Of a stretch of 64,000 nucleotides of DNA, positions 60,383 to 64,000 are shown piece after piece. Under the pieces are notes generated by a model. It was not told where the DNA came from. It saw only the letters and a program-made list of their open reading frames with translations, and ran no database searches. The first letter of the stretch is position 1, and the number at the start of each line of letters is the position of its first letter. Source of the DNA: Prototheca cutis (lineage: Eukaryota > Chlorophyta > Trebouxiophyceae > Chlorellales > Chlorellaceae); NCBI GenBank assembly GCA_002897115.2, contig BCIH01000003.1:670938-734937 (forward strand). The letters run 5' to 3'. The translations under genes and the position numbers were made by a program.

Positions 60383-60858
60383 ATGAACAAGGACAAAATC
60401 CTCAAGCTCGCCAAGGGCTTTCGCGGCCGCGGCAAGAACTGCATCCGTGTGGCACGGGAGCGCGTGGAGAAGAGCCTGCAGTATGCCTTCCGCGACAGGA
60501 AGGCCAAGAAGAGGGACATGAGGGCTCTGTGGATTCAGCGCATCAACGCTGGCGCCCGGCAGTATGGGGTGCGTGGGGCCACATGCCAGTGCACTCGAGC
60601 CTCGGCTCCCCACGGCCGCCAACTCACTCATGATCGGCACGGCTTGCTCAGCTCCCTGCCACGCCTCACCTGCAGGTCAAGTATTCCCAGCTGGTGAGCG
60701 GACTGGCTGCCCAGAACATTACCATCAACCGCAAGGTGCTGTCGGAGCTGGCCCAGAGCGAGCCGTACTCCTTCAAGGCCCTCGTGGACCAGGTGGCCTT
60801 CATGCGGGGCCTGCCTCGGCCCGGCGCGGCAGCAGCGGCCTCCGCCGCGCGACAATGA
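60383..60858 (+). CDS. Large ribosomal subunit protein bL20, probably mitochondrial
   Basis: Exons 60383-60568 and 60676-60858 join in phase 0 and give 122 residues, like bacterial L20. Family blocks: [25 protein letters not shown]-like [40 protein letters not shown] and the late [14 protein letters not shown] segment [20 protein letters not shown]. It binds 23S-type rRNA and is needed for assembly of the large subunit. Plastid L20 is normally encoded in plastid DNA in green algae, so this nuclear copy is taken as the mitochondrial protein. No long presequence is seen, as is common for small basic ribosomal proteins. Confidence 0.9.
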
Positions 60859-61446
60859 GCGACCCGCCTGTGAAGCAGGGGTTCGCGCATGGTCTGTGCC
60901 GCCTGCCATGGGCATCAGTGCGATTCCGTGGCAGCAGGCCAGGCCAGGCCCGCACAGCCACAGTGTGGGAGTCGAGGATGCGGACATCAGTGGCGGTCTC
61001 GCGTCAGGGACCCTGTAGCTCTTCCCACGAGTAGCATTGCTGTGCATGGGCTGCACGCTCCTTTCCTGTGTGCAGCAAGCACTGACTGTTGTAAGGAGCC
61101 GACAGGATGGAGAAACTGGGCATTTGGGTTTGGATGTCTCCTAACAGGGAATCAACGAGGCAGGCAACTCACAAGGGTGGTCAGCCAGTCGCGCTTGTTG
61201 CCTCTTCGTGATGCATTCACTGGGTTAGGTGCTCACGCATAGTTGAAATCTCATACAGGGTGCACGTCCTTGCAGCCCGGGCATGGTTTGGACGATGCAA
61301 GCGTCTCTGGTCAGCGCTGTGATGCACTTCCAGGCCTGCCCCACTCTGAACCTCTGCCGGTGGCCGCAGTCGTCTCCCTTCTCGGGAGCGTCGAGCGACT
61401 ATAGAGGGGAAGGAAAGCCCCACACAAGCCAGCCGGTCGACTTCGT
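60859..61446. other. Convergent 3' flanks, nothing recognised
   Basis: The region lies between the bL20m stop and the stop of the dynamin-related gene. No RNA gene or strong repeat is seen. Confidence 0.6.
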
Positions 61447-63805
61447 TCAACTTCCAACCCCAGCGGCTGCAGCGGCCTCTGCTTCTTGCATGAGCGCTCT
61501 AAAGGTCCACCGCCCCGAGGCCCCGCCGACGCGCCCGCCGGTCACTTCGGCCGGGATGGCGTCGAGCGTGGCCCGTGCGGCGCGCAGCGCGCGCAGCGTG
61601 GCGAGGCATGCCGCGCGCTTGGCCGCCACGTCCTCCCGCTCGGCCATGAGTTCCTCAAACAGCTCCTCGCGGTAGAGCGTGGAGATCAAGTGGGCCTGCA
61701 TGCCGCGCTGGAGATCATTGACCAAGAAATGCATCAACGCCTTGGGCACCAGGTCCTGCAGGTTGCGCCGCACGATGTCAAAGTAGCTGGCGACCAGCAG
61801 CCGCGTCACGTCCACCTGCACTGCCTCCTGGTCAGACACCGCTGCCGGCACACGCAGCGTCTGTGGAGATGGACGGAAAGGGGCTCCCTCGATCAACTGC
61901 TTGCTCGGTTGTTCTAGGTCGCTTGCCTATCTCCTCCCTTCCCGATCTGCGCGTTGTTGCACTACCCATGTTCACTGAGGACTACACAAGACCCCCCTCC
62001 CCCCTCCTCCTCCCCCACAAATCATCTACTCACTGTAGGTGGCCGGACGAGGCCGCCATCATCATGGGCGCCGCCGGCCTTTAGAGGCGAGGTGGGCAGC
62101 AGGCCGTTGCCCGGCCCCCCACCACGTTGACCAAACAGCCCTCCCAGCCAGGAGCTGGAGGCCGACCCCGTCTGCAAGCCCCCGTCAGCTTGGGGTTCTT
62201 TCAACACGGCACCCGGGGGAGGGACAATGCCCGCTAGTCCCGGCCGCGCCAGCAAGCCGGCGGCCGCCGGCGGCCCACCTCCGCCCGCAGCCATGAGTTC
62301 TGCAGGCGAAAAAGCGACGGGTTCGGGCGCGGCGCCGGAACGCTGTCCCACTGCGGTGCCTAAAACTGACCCCAGCAACCCGCCAGGCTTTTTGGAAGCG
62401 GCGGCGGTACCATGCACACCACCCGGCCGCCCGGCGGCATCGCTCGGCCGTCTTGGGGGCGGGGATCCCGCACGAGCCCCCAGGACCCGTGCAGTAGCCG
62501 ACCCTGCGTCGCTCCCGCCGTCATCGTCCCCCTCGACCTCAGCCTGCCGCTCTAAAACTTGGGCGATGGCACGGTTACCACCGATGAAGTCTGGGTGGCT
62601 GGTGTTGATGAACGCCAGTTCGCAGGCCACGAGGTTGCGGATCATGTCTTCTGCGGGCCGCGCACCTCGCGCGACGTGCGCCTCCACAGCTTCGGCCAGC
62701 ACGGCCTGCAGCGCTGGAAACCGTGCGACGTCGGGGGGGGCCGACGCGGCCGCGATGCGGAGCAGCTCGGCGTGCACAAACTCCTTGGCCTGCAGGCACG
62801 GCGCCAGCAGGCGTTCCACGGCGCGGCGGGTCAGCAGTTCAAACGGCGCTTCGGGAATCAGCAGCGACCCCTTGACCCCGCCAGAGTTTCGGATGGCCGT
62901 CCGAATCTCCACGTCCGACAGCTCTGCGGCCGGGTCCAGCGCATCCAGCCCCGGGGCCAGCACCTCGCGAAACACGTGACGCAACCGCGCCCCTCCCGCC
63001 AGCTCGTCGGTCGGCAGCGCGTCCGAGGCGCCATCCAGGGCCCCCGCAAACCGCCGTGCGTACGAATCCAGCAGCGTGAGCAGCAGCGCGCCGCGGGCCG
63101 CGGGCGTGGCCCCCGGGGCGGCATCCCCCAGCACCGCGAGCTCGCTCCGTGCGGCCGCCAGCGCAGCTTCCACGCGGCTGCGCAGGGCGGGGAGTGCCGC
63201 ACGGATGTGCGCGGCGAGGATGGCGTTGAGTGTCGCGGCGAGTGCCGCCACGCCGCATGACCCTGCCACCTCGGCGTACGCCGGGTGCCGCTCGAAAAAG
63301 GTCCGTTCCGCGGTGCGTGCCTCGGCCATGCCACGGCGGCTGGCAATGTCTTCCTGGCTCCGCAGTACCAGGCCAACGTAGCCCAGCCGCAGTGGGATCG
63401 TCTCGTTCTTCAGCACCGCCACCGCATCCGTGCCCCGGTCCATAATGTCCAGTTTTGTCAACACACCTGTTTGAGTCGTAATTAAATGCTTGCGTGTGTG
63501 TGCGTGTGTGTGTGTGTGTGTGTGTGCTTGGCTGTGGAGGCGTGCCGGCACGCAGCCATGCATATCATCTCATTCCCCACTCCCACTGACCGATGGTCCG
63601 CAGGCCCTGGGGGTCCACGCTGCGGGCCAGCTCCAGAGCGTCCGAGGCGGCCGCATCCTGGTTGGCCGGCGTGACGGCCAGGATGATGCAGGACTCGGCG
63701 CTGATGTAATCCATGGCCAGCGCCCGCACCCGGGCCTCGATATCGGCGGGCTGGTCGCCCACAGGCACCCGCGTGATGCCGGGCAAGTCCACCAGCGTCA
63801 TCGTG
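61447..63805 (-). CDS. Dynamin-related GTPase (DRP3-like), 3' part; gene continues beyond the window
   Basis: Exons seen (minus) are 63805-63591, 63466-62034 and 61860-61447; the 5' exons with the P loop lie to the right. The first visible exon has [20 protein letters not shown] (G3 motif DLPG). The second starts [14 protein letters not shown] (G4 TKLD) and continues through the middle/stalk region with [36 protein letters not shown] and [13 protein letters not shown] Gly/Pro/Ser-rich variable insert replaces a PH domain. The last exon is the GTPase effector domain ([20 protein letters not shown]). No PH or proline-rich domain is present, which fits the Drp1/DRP3 class that divides mitochondria and peroxisomes. 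About 195 bp at the right edge are intron. Confidence 0.9.
63494..63527 (+). repeat. (GT)n tract in the dynamin-related gene intron
   Basis: In the sense direction it is an AC repeat about 25 nt before the CAG acceptor of the large exon. Confidence 0.9.
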
Positions 63806-64000
63806 CTGCCCGTGTGAGAATGGCATAGATTGTGGAAAATAACGTGGATGGGCAAATAATAGCACGGGATGAAGATTGATTGGCTGTGCCAGGATGGTCC
63901 TGGTTCCGGGCATCAAGCCATGGGACCATCCAACGAAACACGTCTGATTTCTGCCAGCACTCACCCCCCTCCCCACCCAAACCCCCACCACCAAAAACAT

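Overview
This is a window of nuclear DNA from a green alga, most likely a trebouxiophyte relative of Chlorella. That assignment is an inference. It rests on about two dozen intron-rich genes in GC-rich DNA, plastid-directed proteins (a triose-phosphate-type translocator, an HMA1-type metal ATPase, a thioredoxin, diaminopimelate decarboxylase), several proline-rich secreted wall-type proteins, and eukaryotic cell machinery (Spc25, Rpn11, tepsin/MTV1-like adaptor, DRP3-type dynamin). The assembly is draft: there are single Ns and one 100-N gap inside a poly-C tract.

Layout. 1-3.4 kb: two tandem paralogous secreted proteins with (P)nES proline stalks; the second also carries an NxGxx pentapeptide-repeat block. 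3.9-7.4 kb: a JMJD4-type JmjC hydroxylase and a GT4-type glycosyltransferase, convergent. 8.8-14.2 kb: a 1,366-residue receptor-like kinase (LRR, two discoidin/FTP-lectin-like domains, one TM, TKL kinase). 14.7-17.6 kb: Spc25 and a two-TM coiled-coil protein. 18.3-19.6 kb: a poorly resolved stretch with a TnpB/Fanzor-like zinc ribbon. 19.9-25 kb: 3-hydroxyacyl-CoA dehydrogenase and a DNAJC21/Jjj1 co-chaperone whose intron holds a tRNA gene. 25.2-30 kb: a basic nuclear protein (weakly RAD51AP1-like) and a clathrin-adaptor-like gene. 30.3-31.4 kb: another proline-rich secreted protein. 32.3-38 kb: a TopBP1-like multi-BRCT protein and an ER-anchored coiled-coil protein. 38.3-44 kb: a thioredoxin-fold ferredoxin, Rpn11, plastid thioredoxin and spermidine synthase. 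44.3-52 kb: plastid phosphate translocator, LysA, HMA1-type ATPase. 52.8-64 kb: a YSPSP wall protein, histidyl-tRNA synthetase, an unknown intronless gene, a membrane-anchored CREG protein, mitochondrial bL20, and a 3' part of a dynamin-related protein.

Exon boundaries below were worked out by hand from splice signals, reading-phase continuity and family knowledge. For most genes every junction keeps phase, and the totals give sensible lengths (Rpn11 gives 310 residues, the usual size for the family). Many neighbours are divergent pairs sharing 0.2-0.6 kb promoters.

The most striking item is at 23,044-23,148 on the minus strand: a circularly permuted tRNA-Gly(UCC) gene. Its 3' half lies upstream of its 5' half, with a 15-nt spacer, intact A and B boxes and an oligo-T terminator. 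Other notable points are a high share of GC-AG introns, intronic T/TG-then-poly-G tracts that always point into the intron, and the receptor kinase architecture.
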